From the NCBI GenBank assembly GCA_030695705.1, contig JAUYPS010000041.1, positions 1 through 8,340 on the forward strand: a DNA stretch of 8,340 bases, given 5' to 3'. The notes beneath the pieces were generated by a model, which made no database searches, was not told the DNA's origin, and was given only the letters and a program-made list of their open reading frames with translations. The stretch's first letter is position 1, and every line of letters begins with the position of its first letter. The position numbers and the translations under genes are program-made. Shown piece after piece: positions 1 to 7,500 of this stretch. The stretch is from a bacterium (GTDB taxonomy: Bacteria > Patescibacteriota > Minisyncoccia > 2-02-FULL-40-12 > IGHO2-12-FULL-4).

Positions 1-1
1 C

Positions 2-934
2 AAAGAGTTTGCCGAAAAGTTCCGATTGATTTTGCGCTATCTCGGAGTATCAGATGCGGATATGGAAAAAGGACAGATGAGAGTGGAAGTAAATATTTCG
101 GTAAAAAAGAAGGGGGAAAGAGAATACGGTACCAAGGTGGAAATTAAAAATCTTAACTCAATTCGTTCAGCGGCTTTGGCGGTGGATTATGAAATTGAAA
201 GACAAACTTCGATGTTAGAAGACGGTCATCGGGTAGTGCAGGAGACCAGGGGATGGGACGAGATAAAACAAAGCACTTTCAGTCAGCGTTTAAAAGAAAC
301 TGCCAAGGATTATAGATATTTCCCGGAACCGGATTTGCCGGTACTTAATTTAGACGATCAATATATAGAGACGATTAAAGCAGAACTTCCGGAACTGCCT
401 GAACAGAGAAAGGAGCGTCTCAAAAAAGAATATGGTTTAGTTGATGCTCAAATAGAAATATTAACCACAGACAAACGACGAGGAGAATATTTTGAAAATG
501 TCGTTAGCGAGTTGGTTGCCTTAGACAAGAAATCAGCCGAGAATTATAATAAGGTGGCTAATTTTGTCATTAGTAACATGACAGACAACGACTTAGAGAG
601 AATTTCGCCGGAAGCATTGGCGGAACTGGTAGTGATGGCGACTCAAAAATTAATTACCTCCACTACTGCCGCGGTTTTGCTTAAAGAAATGGCTATAACT
701 GGGTTACATCCGGAAGCGATCGCCAAAGAAAAAAATCTTTTGCAGGTTTCGGATATTTCTGAACTAGAAAAAATGGCGGAGGAATTAATCTCGGAAAACC
801 CCGGGCCGGTGGCCGATTACAAAAAAGGCAAAAAAGAGGTCTTAAAGTTTTTGGTGGGAAAAATGATGGCCAAAACCAAAGGCCAGGCCAATCCCCAAGT
901 GGCCGCTGATTTACTGGAGAAAATTCTTCAATAA
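2..934 (+). CDS. gatB: Aspartyl/glutamyl-tRNA(Asn/Gln) amidotransferase subunit B, C-terminal part (5' partial)
   Basis: GatB works in the GatCAB complex. It binds the misacylated Glu-tRNA(Gln) or Asp-tRNA(Asn) and activates the side chain, which is then amidated with ammonia delivered from GatA. The frame is open from the first bases of the window, so the gene begins upstream; a TTG at 26 is internal and not the start. About 310 residues remain of a protein usually near 475. Seen here: the cradle-domain signatures ILRYLGVSDADMEKGQMR (about 26-79), YGTKVEIKNLNS (about 125-160) and DYRYFPEPDLP (about 308-340). These are followed by the helical YqeY-like tail that contacts tRNA, ending in PGPVADYKKGK, FLVGKMMAKTKGQANP and LLEKILQ. 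The gene overlaps miaA tail to tail by 24 bp, with no room for a separate terminator. The reading frame looks intact. Identity is secure from these signatures; the N-terminal catalytic half cannot be judged. Confidence 0.96.
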   Translation, partial: KEFAEKFRLILRYLGVSDADMEKGQMRVEVNISVKKKGEREYGTKVEIKNLNSIRSAALAVDYEIERQTSMLEDGHRVVQETRGWDEIKQSTFSQRLKETAKDYRYFPEPDLPVLNLDDQYIETIKAELPELPEQRKERLKKEYGLVDAQIEILTTDKRRGEYFENVVSELVALDKKSAENYNKVANFVISNMTDNDLERISPEALAELVVMATQKLITSTTAAVLLKEMAITGLHPEAIAKEKNLLQVSDISELEKMAEELISENPGPVADYKKGKKEVLKFLVGKMMAKTKGQANPQVAADLLEKILQ

Positions 935-1816
935 AGAGTTCGCTTGAGCATAATTTTTTATCCAGCGGATTCCCTTGTCTCTTTTAAACCAGGTTAACTG
1001 ATGTTTAACTAGTTTTTCGTTATTTTTATTTATTAAAGCAATGGCCTCCGGCAGAGTAATTTCTTTTTTAAGATAAGCAATAATTTCTTTGTAATGGATT
1101 CCCGACAAGGCCGGAAGTTTGGAGGAGTACCCTTTTTTTAAAATTCCTCCCACTTCTTTAATCAAACCGGCCCTAATCATTTTTTTGGTGCGGGCGGAAA
1201 TTATTTTTTTTAATTCTTCCGGCGTTCTTTTTATTCCGATTATAAGCGTGTCAAAAAGAGGTTCTCCTTTTTTTCTTTGTTCCGAGAAAGTTTTTTTAGT
1301 GGTCGCTATCACTTCCAAGGCGCGGATAATTCTTCTTTTATTCTGCGGGTCGATAAAATTCTTGGCTCCGTGGTCTTTTTTAAGAAGCTGAAGGTATAAT
1401 TTTTCAGCCGTCTGCTTTTCCAGTTCGGCGCGCAGTTTTTTATTTGGCGATACTTCCGGGATTTGCCAGTTACCAATCACGGCATAGATATATAAAGCGG
1501 TTCCGCCCACTAAAAAAGGCAGTCGGTTGCGGCTAGTGATTTTTTTTATTTTTTTTACGGCGAGTTCTTTGTATTGGGAAAGAGTTAAGACATCATCCGG
1601 TTCGACTAAATTTATAAGATGATGCGGGACGATATTTCTCTCTTCTTTTGTCGGTTTGGCAGTGCCTATATCCAATTTTTTATAGATGGCCCGTGAATCG
1701 GCGGAAATAATTTCGCCTTTGAACTTTTTAGCCAACTTTAAAGATAGGGCAGTTTTCCCGGAGGCGGTGGGACCAGCAATAACAATAAGTTTTGGCAACT
1801 TGTCCTTCGTCTTCAT
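911..1816 (-). CDS. miaA: tRNA dimethylallyltransferase MiaA
   Basis: MiaA transfers a dimethylallyl group from DMAPP to N6 of A37 in tRNAs reading codons that start with U, forming i6A in the cytoplasm. The 301-aa length is normal for the family (about 300-316). Seen: P-loop GPTASGKT at residues 15-22; the DSRAIYKKLDIGTAKP segment at 40-55, with catalytic Asp40; VPHHLINLVEP; the LVGGTALYIYAV motif; and near the C-terminus KLVKHQLTWFKRD, the counterpart of the usual RQxxWLR tRNA-binding segment. The family's usual IGY before the KE pair reads IHY here, a small variation. The ATG at 1816 is well placed: an in-frame TAG lies six codons upstream and the P-loop starts at the usual distance. There is no Shine-Dalgarno sequence before the ATG. 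The gene is convergent with gatB and divergent from the membrane protein gene at 1864. Confidence 0.96.
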   Translation of the reverse strand: MKTKDKLPKLIVIAGPTASGKTALSLKLAKKFKGEIISADSRAIYKKLDIGTAKPTKEERNIVPHHLINLVEPDDVLTLSQYKELAVKKIKKITSRNRLPFLVGGTALYIYAVIGNWQIPEVSPNKKLRAELEKQTAEKLYLQLLKKDHGAKNFIDPQNKRRIIRALEVIATTKKTFSEQRKKGEPLFDTLIIGIKRTPEELKKIISARTKKMIRAGLIKEVGGILKKGYSSKLPALSGIHYKEIIAYLKKEITLPEAIALINKNNEKLVKHQLTWFKRDKGIRWIKNYAQANSLLKNFLQ

Positions 1817-1828
1817 TTGTCGGATAAT
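1800..1828 (+). promoter_or_regulatory. Putative sigma70 promoter for the membrane protein gene
   Basis: TTGTCC (1800-1805, 4/6 to TTGACA) and GATAAT (1823-1828, 5/6 to TATAAT) are separated by exactly 17 nt. The -35 lies inside the first codons of miaA on the other strand. Transcription would start near 1835, leaving a leader of about 28 nt that holds the Shine-Dalgarno GAGGG at 1853-1857. Confidence 0.4.
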
Positions 1829-1852
1829 ATACTAAAGGGCAGTACTTTGAAA
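1824..1852 (-). promoter_or_regulatory. Possible miaA promoter (leaderless)
   Basis: On the minus strand a -10-like TATTAT (1824-1829, 5/6 to consensus) lies 17 nt from a weak -35-like TTTCAA (1847-1852, 3/6). TATATT at 1826-1831 is an alternative -10. Only 7-9 nt separate these from the miaA ATG, so the transcript would start at or near the start codon. The -35 is poor and the call is tentative. Confidence 0.3.
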
Positions 1853-1863
1853 GAGGGTGAGAA

Positions 1864-2409
1864 GTGAGGAAGCTGTGGAAGTGGTGGCCGCTTTTTTTGT
1901 TGATTACTCTTACTCCGGCGGCTTATTTATTGCATCCCGACGGAGTGATTACCCCGGCGTTGCGAGCTAAAGGGTTTAGAAACTTTAACATTTTGATGAT
2001 ATCCGGAACTGTTGGCACAATTGAAATGATCCTTTGGTATATAGGGTGGGGAGGTGTCAGACGGCAGAGCACGGAGTGGTTCAGGGAAGATGTTAATTTT
2101 GCCAAAAAAATTGCCGGAGAAATAAAAAGAGAAGGTTACATTGACTGGATCAAAATTTATTTCACCAGGAAATATAAAATTTTAGACGAGAAAGCCGCCA
2201 AGTTAATTAAGGGCGTGAAAGCTGGCGGTTATTTAGGGTTTTTTCTTCTTGGCTGCTGGCCCACTCCCGGACCGCGCGTGGTCGGGGACTTTATTTGCGG
2301 AACTAGCGGATGGAAGGGCGGCTTTATTATTTTATGTATCGGTAACTTTATCAAAACACTGTATTTAGTATTTGCATGGGATAAAGTATTTGATTTTTTC
2401 GGACAGTAA
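1864..2409 (+). CDS. Multi-pass membrane protein, possibly VTT/DedA (SNARE-associated) like
   Basis: A 181-aa integral membrane protein with no certain family. Hydrophobic segments lie near residues 8-24, 42-63, 121-146 and 152-172, with a charged, partly amphipathic loop at about 65-118. The sequence around 47-67 (SGTVGTIEMILWYIGWGGVRR) resembles the first re-entrant half of VTT/DedA proteins, which has a glycine-rich stretch, Tyr, then G-x-x-G. Residues 131-150 (CWPTPGPRVVGDFICGTSGW) resemble the second half, with prolines, an Arg and glycines. Known VTT proteins are linked to lipid scrambling or transport, but that role is not shown here; a small-multidrug-export-like fold is an alternative. 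The GTG start is fixed by an in-frame TGA at 1858 and by the Shine-Dalgarno GAGGG (1853-1857, 6-nt spacing). It appears monocistronic, divergent from miaA and closed by a terminator directly after its stop. The gene is real with good confidence; the family is uncertain. Confidence 0.8.
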   Translation: MRKLWKWWPLFLLITLTPAAYLLHPDGVITPALRAKGFRNFNILMISGTVGTIEMILWYIGWGGVRRQSTEWFREDVNFAKKIAGEIKREGYIDWIKIYFTRKYKILDEKAAKLIKGVKAGGYLGFFLLGCWPTPGPRVVGDFICGTSGWKGGFIILCIGNFIKTLYLVFAWDKVFDFFGQ

Positions 2410-2435
2410 AAGAGCCCGTTAGGAGCTCTTTTTTT
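2408..2435. terminator. Rho-independent terminator, probably bidirectional
   Basis: AAAAGAGCCC (2408-2417) pairs with GG-A-GCTCTTTT (2422-2432) around the loop GTTA, with one bulged A at 2424. Seven Ts (2429-2435) follow on the plus strand. The hairpin begins within the TAA stop of the membrane protein gene. On the minus strand the same stem is followed by four Ts. The thrS stop codon (2419-2421) sits in the loop region, so the last thrS codons form part of the hairpin. Confidence 0.85.
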
Positions 2436-4194
2436 CTTGGATTTCTTCCTGGATTTTTTGGATGAACTTTTCTATTTTTTGAGTACCGAGATCGCCTTTG
2501 CCTCTTTGTCGGATAGCCACAGTTTTGGCTTTTTCTTCTTTTTCTCCCACGACCAGAATATATGGTGTTTTTTGCATTTCTGCTTCGCGGATTTTTTTTC
2601 CAACTGACTCGCTACGATTGTCATATTCCACTCGGATATCCATTTCTTTCAGAGCCCTTTCTATTTTTTGGGCGTAGTCATTGAATTTTTCGGAAATGGG
2701 TACAATCATCGCTTGGACAGGGGAAAGCCAAACCGGAAAAGCCCCGGCGTAATGCTCGATGAGAACAGAAAGGAATCTCTCAATAGAACCCATTATGGCG
2801 GCATGAATCATGACGATTCTTTCTCGTTTTCCTTGTTCGTTAATACAGAAAAGATCAAATCTTTCCGGCATGTTTACATCTAATTGGATCGTGGCGACTT
2901 GCCATTCTCTTCCTAAAGAATCTTTGGCTATAAAGTCGAGTTTTGGGGCATAAAAGGCCGCTTCTCCCGGAGCTTCAAGGTATTCTTTTTTATTTTCTTC
3001 CGCCACTTTTCGAAGAATTTTTTCCGCTTGTTCCCAATGCTCTTTGTTTCCAAGATATTTTTCGGGATGATTTGGATCTCGTAAAGAAAGAAGCAGTTTT
3101 AAGCTGAACCCGAAAGATTCGTAAAAATTGCTGATTATTTCCCAAATTTTTTGTACCTCTTCCTCGACTTGTTCAATGCGGCAAAAAACATGGGCGTCGT
3201 CTTGAGTAATAGAAAGAACTCGAGAAACCCCGGAAAGTTCCCCGGACTGTTCGTCCCGGTAAACTTTGGTGGTATTAGCGTATCGGACAGGGAGTTCTTT
3301 GTAGCTGTGCGGTTTGCGGGCGTAAATTTGGGTGTGATGGGGACAGTTCATCGGTTTCATGGCAAAAAGATGACCTTCACGGGTATTGATTTTGAATAAT
3401 TCATCCTGGAATTTTTCCCAGTGTCCGCTTTTTTCGTAAAGATCTTTCTTGGTGATGTGCGGAATATCTACCTGTTCGTAGCCGTACGCTTGACGCAACT
3501 GCCAAACAAAGTCATCCAAAAGATTTCTAAGCAATGTTCCTTTGGGAGTCCAAAGGGGTAAACCAGGACCAACCAATTCTGAAAAAGTAAAAAGATCCAA
3601 TTCAATACCAAGCTTACGGTGGTCTCTTTTTTCTAACTCTTTTTGCAGTTCCAAATATTCTTCCAGTTCTTTTTTGTTTTCGAAAGCCACCGCATAAGTT
3701 CTTTGCATCTGGGGATTAGCGGAGTCTCCTTTCCAGTAAGCGCCGGCGATGCGGGTTAGTTTAAAACCGTCCAGAGGCAGGTCTTTGGTGTTTTTGACAT
3801 GCGGACCCTTGCAGAGATCGATAAAACTGCCGATGCGATAGAAACTGGGTTGGCCCGGTCGTTTTCCACTTTTGATTTCTTCAAGCAGTTCCATTTTGTA
3901 AACTTGGCCGGCCACCTTGGCTTCCTTTATGGCTTCGGTGATAGACAGATTAAATTGCTCCACCGGCAGGTTCTTTTTAATGATGGCGCGCATCCTTTTT
4001 TCTATTTCCGGCAGAATTTCGGGAGTAATCTGGATTGACTGGCCATTGTCCGAGGGGAAATCGAAATCATAGTAAAAGCCATTTTCGATAACAGGTCCAA
4101 TGCCGAATCGGGCATTCGGGTAAATTTCCTGCACGGCGGCGGCCATGACATGGGCCAAAGAGTGTTTTATTTTGTGTAATTTGTCGTCTGGCAT
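2419..4194 (-). CDS. thrS: Threonyl-tRNA synthetase lacking the TGS domain
   Basis: A class II aminoacyl-tRNA synthetase that activates Thr and charges tRNA(Thr). It has 591 aa against about 640 in E. coli, because the N-terminal TGS domain is absent. The protein opens directly with the editing (SAD) domain: HSLAH with H11 and H15, and DLCKGPH with C128 and H132. These are the four usual editing-site residues, so hydrolysis of Ser-tRNA(Thr) is probably retained. In the catalytic core, the Zn ligands are C284 (MNC), H335 (QDDAH) and H464 (MIH). Motif 2 has R313 in YRDEQSGELSG and motif 3 is GSIERF (469-474). The anticodon-binding domain spans about 491-585. An in-frame TAA two codons before the ATG shows that the missing TGS is not a start-site error. 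There is no Shine-Dalgarno sequence. The gene is divergent from the HTH gene and convergent with the membrane protein gene. Confidence 0.97.
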   Translation of the reverse strand: MPDDKLHKIKHSLAHVMAAAVQEIYPNARFGIGPVIENGFYYDFDFPSDNGQSIQITPEILPEIEKRMRAIIKKNLPVEQFNLSITEAIKEAKVAGQVYKMELLEEIKSGKRPGQPSFYRIGSFIDLCKGPHVKNTKDLPLDGFKLTRIAGAYWKGDSANPQMQRTYAVAFENKKELEEYLELQKELEKRDHRKLGIELDLFTFSELVGPGLPLWTPKGTLLRNLLDDFVWQLRQAYGYEQVDIPHITKKDLYEKSGHWEKFQDELFKINTREGHLFAMKPMNCPHHTQIYARKPHSYKELPVRYANTTKVYRDEQSGELSGVSRVLSITQDDAHVFCRIEQVEEEVQKIWEIISNFYESFGFSLKLLLSLRDPNHPEKYLGNKEHWEQAEKILRKVAEENKKEYLEAPGEAAFYAPKLDFIAKDSLGREWQVATIQLDVNMPERFDLFCINEQGKRERIVMIHAAIMGSIERFLSVLIEHYAGAFPVWLSPVQAMIVPISEKFNDYAQKIERALKEMDIRVEYDNRSESVGKKIREAEMQKTPYILVVGEKEEKAKTVAIRQRGKGDLGTQKIEKFIQKIQEEIQEKKSS

Positions 4195-4204
4195 AGGTTA
4201 TTTA

Positions 4205-4233
4205 ATGTTATTCTTTTTGTACTTTCTTTTCAA
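4205..4233 (-). promoter_or_regulatory. Putative thrS promoter giving a near-leaderless mRNA
   Basis: On the minus strand TTGAAA (4228-4233, 5/6 to TTGACA) and TAACAT (4205-4210, 4/6 to TATAAT) are 17 nt apart. The -10 ends 10 nt before the ATG, so the expected transcript would carry only a few untranslated bases. This leaves no room for a T-box leader in front of thrS. Confidence 0.5.
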
Positions 4234-4248
4234 GAATGTCTGAGCACA

Positions 4249-4277
4249 TTGACAAACATGTTTTTTCATGATAAACA
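4249..4277 (+). promoter_or_regulatory. Putative promoter of the Fis-type HTH gene
   Basis: There is a perfect -35 TTGACA (4249-4254), a 17-nt spacer and a weak -10 TAAACA (4272-4277) preceded by an extended TG at 4269-4270. It lies between the divergent thrS and HTH genes. Transcription would begin within a few bases of the TTG at 4287. Confidence 0.45.
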
Positions 4278-4286
4278 AAAGAAAAT

Positions 4287-4511
4287 TTGAATTTTTTATT
4301 CAATCCGTTTTCAGATAAGAACACTCTCACCGCCAGCACTAGCTTAAAGGAAGTAGGGTCACAAGCAGCGGAAAAGGTGGAGAAAGAGTTGGTTATAAAA
4401 AGTTTGAAGGAAACTCACTGGAACCGGAGAGAAGTCGCCAGAAGATTGGGGGTTTCTTATAAGTGTTTGCGGAATAAGTTGGCTAAGTGGAAGATGAATA
4501 AACCCGAGTAA
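4287..4511 (+). CDS. Orphan Fis-type helix-turn-helix protein (NtrC-tail-like)
   Basis: A 74-aa protein that is almost entirely a DNA-binding tail. Residues 19-66 run from SLKEVGSQAAEKVEKELVIK through THWNRREVARRLGVSYKCLR. This matches the pattern of the C-terminal HTH_8 (Fis) domain of sigma54-dependent NtrC-family regulators, including the linker helix rich in AAEKVEKE that precedes it. The HTH proper is about 46-65. There is no AAA+ domain or receiver domain on either side, and an in-frame TAA at 4272 closes the frame upstream. The start is therefore TTG 4287 or later; GTG 4377 is an alternative that keeps the HTH. No clear Shine-Dalgarno sequence is seen at either start. It may bind DNA as a small Fis-like dimer, or it may be the remnant of a larger regulator. 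The target is unknown; self or thrS control through the shared 92-bp gap is possible but unproven. A terminator follows directly. Confidence 0.72.
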   Translation: MNFLFNPFSDKNTLTASTSLKEVGSQAAEKVEKELVIKSLKETHWNRREVARRLGVSYKCLRNKLAKWKMNKPE

Positions 4512-4516
4512 AATAG

Positions 4517-4537
4517 CCCAGGATAAACCTGGGTTTT
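4517..4537. terminator. Rho-independent terminator between the HTH gene and dnaE, probably bidirectional
   Basis: A perfect 6-bp stem CCCAGG (4517-4522) / CCTGGG (4528-4533) with loop ATAAA is followed by TTTT on the plus strand. On the minus strand the stem is followed by CTATTTT. It lies between two convergent stops (4509-4511 and 4545-4547) and can serve both genes. Confidence 0.78.
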
Positions 4538-4544
4538 GAATTTG

Positions 4545-7500
4545 TTAAACACTTATCGCTGCGCTAATCGGTTTGACTTCATCACAGAGAATTTTAGGAG
4601 CACCGTCGCGTTCGTTTACTTTTCCTTTGACTACCAAGACGGAATTTTCCTGCCAGCAGTTGGGATATTTTTCCAGCACTCCGGGAAAAACGACTACTTC
4701 TATTTTAGAAGTTAGGTCTTCTAGCCAGGAAAAGAGCATTGGTTTACCCGTCTTGGTTATAATCCGCTGGACTTTTGTAACCATCCCGCTTATTTTCACT
4801 GCCCCTCCCTGCAAGGTTGGACCTTGCGTGTGGATAACTTGGATGGGGGTGAGGCCTGACTCGGAGTCCAGTTGATTCCGGTAGTCCATCAAAGGATGGC
4901 CGGAGACAAATAATCCCAGGAGTTCTTTTTCCCACATTAGTTTTTCCGCGGATGAAATTGGATTAGCGGGCGCCAGGCGCAAGGGCGGCATGGCTACAGC
5001 CACTTGGTCTCCAAATAAACTGATTTGTCCGCTGGCGGATTGCTTTTGACTTTCCCGCGCGTAATTTAAGAGCTGATCGATGTTGCTTAAAATTATATTT
5101 CTTTCGCCGAGGGTATCTAACGCTCCGCATCGGGCTAAACTCTCCAGTGATTTCTTATTAAGATCTTTGTGCTGCACCCTGGTTACAAAATTCTCGATAT
5201 TTTTGTATGGTCCTGTGGCTTTGCGTTCGGCGATAATGGCTTCGGCAATGTTGGCTCCAAGATTCTTGATAGTTAATAATCCAAAACGGATCTGATCTCC
5301 GCCAGCAGGCAAGCCCCCCTTAATTACCGTGAAGTCCTTGACGGAACTATTAATATCAGGAGGCAACACAGGTATTTTCATATCTTGGCATTCAGTGATT
5401 ACTTCCGCCACTCTGGTGGTATCTCCGGCTTCGGCAGTAAGGATTGCGCACATATATTCGGCCGGGAAATTAGCTTTCATGTAGGCGGTCTGGTAAGCTA
5501 CCCGGCCATAGCAGGCCGCATGGGCTTTGTTGAAGCCGTATCCCTGAAAAGGTTCGAAAAGGTTCCAGATTTCTTCTGCTTTTTCTTTGGCTATTCCGCT
5601 GTGTTTTTGGCATCCTTCGACGAAAATTTCATGCTGTTTAGCCATTTCTTTCGGAAGTTTTTTGCCGACGGCCTTGCGGAATTTATCAACCTCATCCCAA
5701 TTATATCCGGCCAGTTCAATGGCAGTCATTAGAAGGTCGTCCTGGTACACCAAGACCCCATAAGATTTTGCCAGGAATTTTTCTGCTTTGGGATGAAAAT
5801 ATTTAATGGGGCTGCGGCCTTGTTTGCGGGCGATATATTCCTGGATATTATTTATCGGCCCAGGTCGGTATAGAGCCACCATAAGATTAAGGTCATGGAT
5901 CTCGGTGGGCTTTAAATCAACGAGATGCTTGGTCATTCCGTCCGAGCCGCCGAGTTGAAAAACACCTTCCGTGCCTCCGGCGGCAAGCATTTGAAATGTT
6001 TTTTTGTCGTCAAATGGAATTTTTTCAATGTCTATTTCGATGTTGCGGTGTTCTTTTACCAGCCGGACGGCATCTCCCAAAATGGCCAAGTTACGGATGC
6101 CCAAAAAATCAAGTTTGGTAAGACCGACTCCATCTTCTCCGACGGTGTACATGTCGTATTGAGTAATCAGGTTGTCTTCTCCTTTTGGGTCGTATTGCAG
6201 AGGAACATAGTTAGTTAGGGGCTTGGGGGAAATTACCACACCGGCGGCATGGACTGAAACATGCCGGACGGTGCCTTCTAACTTTTTGGCCACATCTAAA
6301 ATTTGGCGGGCTTCCATGTCTTGCTCGTAAGTTTTTTTAAGGTCTTGTTCAAGTTCCATGGCATGCTCTATGGTCATGGGGAATCCCTGCGAACCCATAG
6401 GGATCAATTTGGCAATTCTGTCTCCGACGTCGTATGGCTTTCCTAAGGCGCGGGCTACATCGCGGACTGCTCCGCGGGCCATCATGGTGCCGAAAGTTCC
6501 AATTTGAGCCACTTTGTCGGCTCCATACTTTTGTTTGGCGTATTCAATCACTTCTTGTCGGCGGTTATCGGCAAAATCCATGTCGATATCGGGAGCCGAA
6601 GGACGAAAGGGATTAAGAAATCTTTCGAAGGGGAGCTGGAATTCGATTGGGTCGACATTGGTGATTCCGGAAAGATAGGCGACAAGCGAACCGGCGGCGG
6701 AACCGCGGACCGTAGTATAAATTTTGGATTCTCTGGCAAACCTAAGCAGGTCGGCGACGACTAAAAAATATGGGGCATAGTTTTTGTTTCGGATAACCTC
6801 CAGTTCATAGAGGCGGCGTTCTTCCGTTTCTTTTTTTTGATCTATTCCTCTCTCCTTTGCCCCTTGCAAGGTTAGTTCATTCAGCATTTCATCAGCTGTC
6901 TTGCCAGGTTCAAGAGCAAAATCGGGGAAAATAAATTTTCCCAATGTTAGGTTAACGTTGCATTGATCAGCGATTTTTTGGGTGTTGGCGATGGCTTCAG
7001 GCCATTCTTTAAATTTTTCGGCCATTTCCTCCGGACTGCAAAGGGAAAAATCATCATGGCGCATAGTAAGACGGTCTTTGTCGTCAATACTCGTGCCGGT
7101 TTGGACCGCCAATAAAACGTCATGGGCATGGGCGTCTTCTTTATCCAGGTAGTGTGAATCCTGAGTAGCGGCCAGAGGCAAGCTAAGCTCTCTAGCCAGT
7201 TTTACCAGTTGAGGGGTAACTATGTTTTGGTCGGGGGTATTAAGGTGCTGCTGAATCTCAATGTAATAATTTCCGGGGCCGAAGATGTCGGCATATTCTA
7301 AGGCAATTTTTTTGGCTTTGTCGTGTTGGTTAGTAAAAATGGCCCGGGAGAGTTCTCCTCCTAAACAACCGGAGAGGGCGATTAATCCCTCGCTGTGTTT
7401 GCGGAGAAGATTTTTATCTATCCTTGGTTTGTAATAGTAGCCCTCCAGGTTAGAAGCAGTGACTAATTTGATTAAATTTTGGTAACCCTCATTGTTTTTT

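Noticed and set aside
26..28. TTG at 26 as the gatB start
   Set aside because: The GatB frame is open and homologous upstream of it to the window edge; the codon is internal.
1119..1391. 90-codon plus-strand ORF inside miaA
   Set aside because: Antisense of a clearly coding miaA frame; no Shine-Dalgarno sequence and no recognisable domain.
1650..1700. DSRAIY in MiaA in place of the common DSRQVY as a lost active site
   Set aside because: E. coli MiaA has DSALIY at this place, so the Gln is not essential; the Asp and the P-loop are present.
4195..4286. T-box or other riboswitch leader for thrS
   Set aside because: The best promoter leaves only a few leader bases and no T-box-like sequence or antiterminator is visible in 92 bp.
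5385..5732. 115-codon plus-strand ORF inside dnaE
   Set aside because: Antisense of conserved polymerase codons. The same applies to the other ORFs of 60-100 codons within dnaE and thrS.
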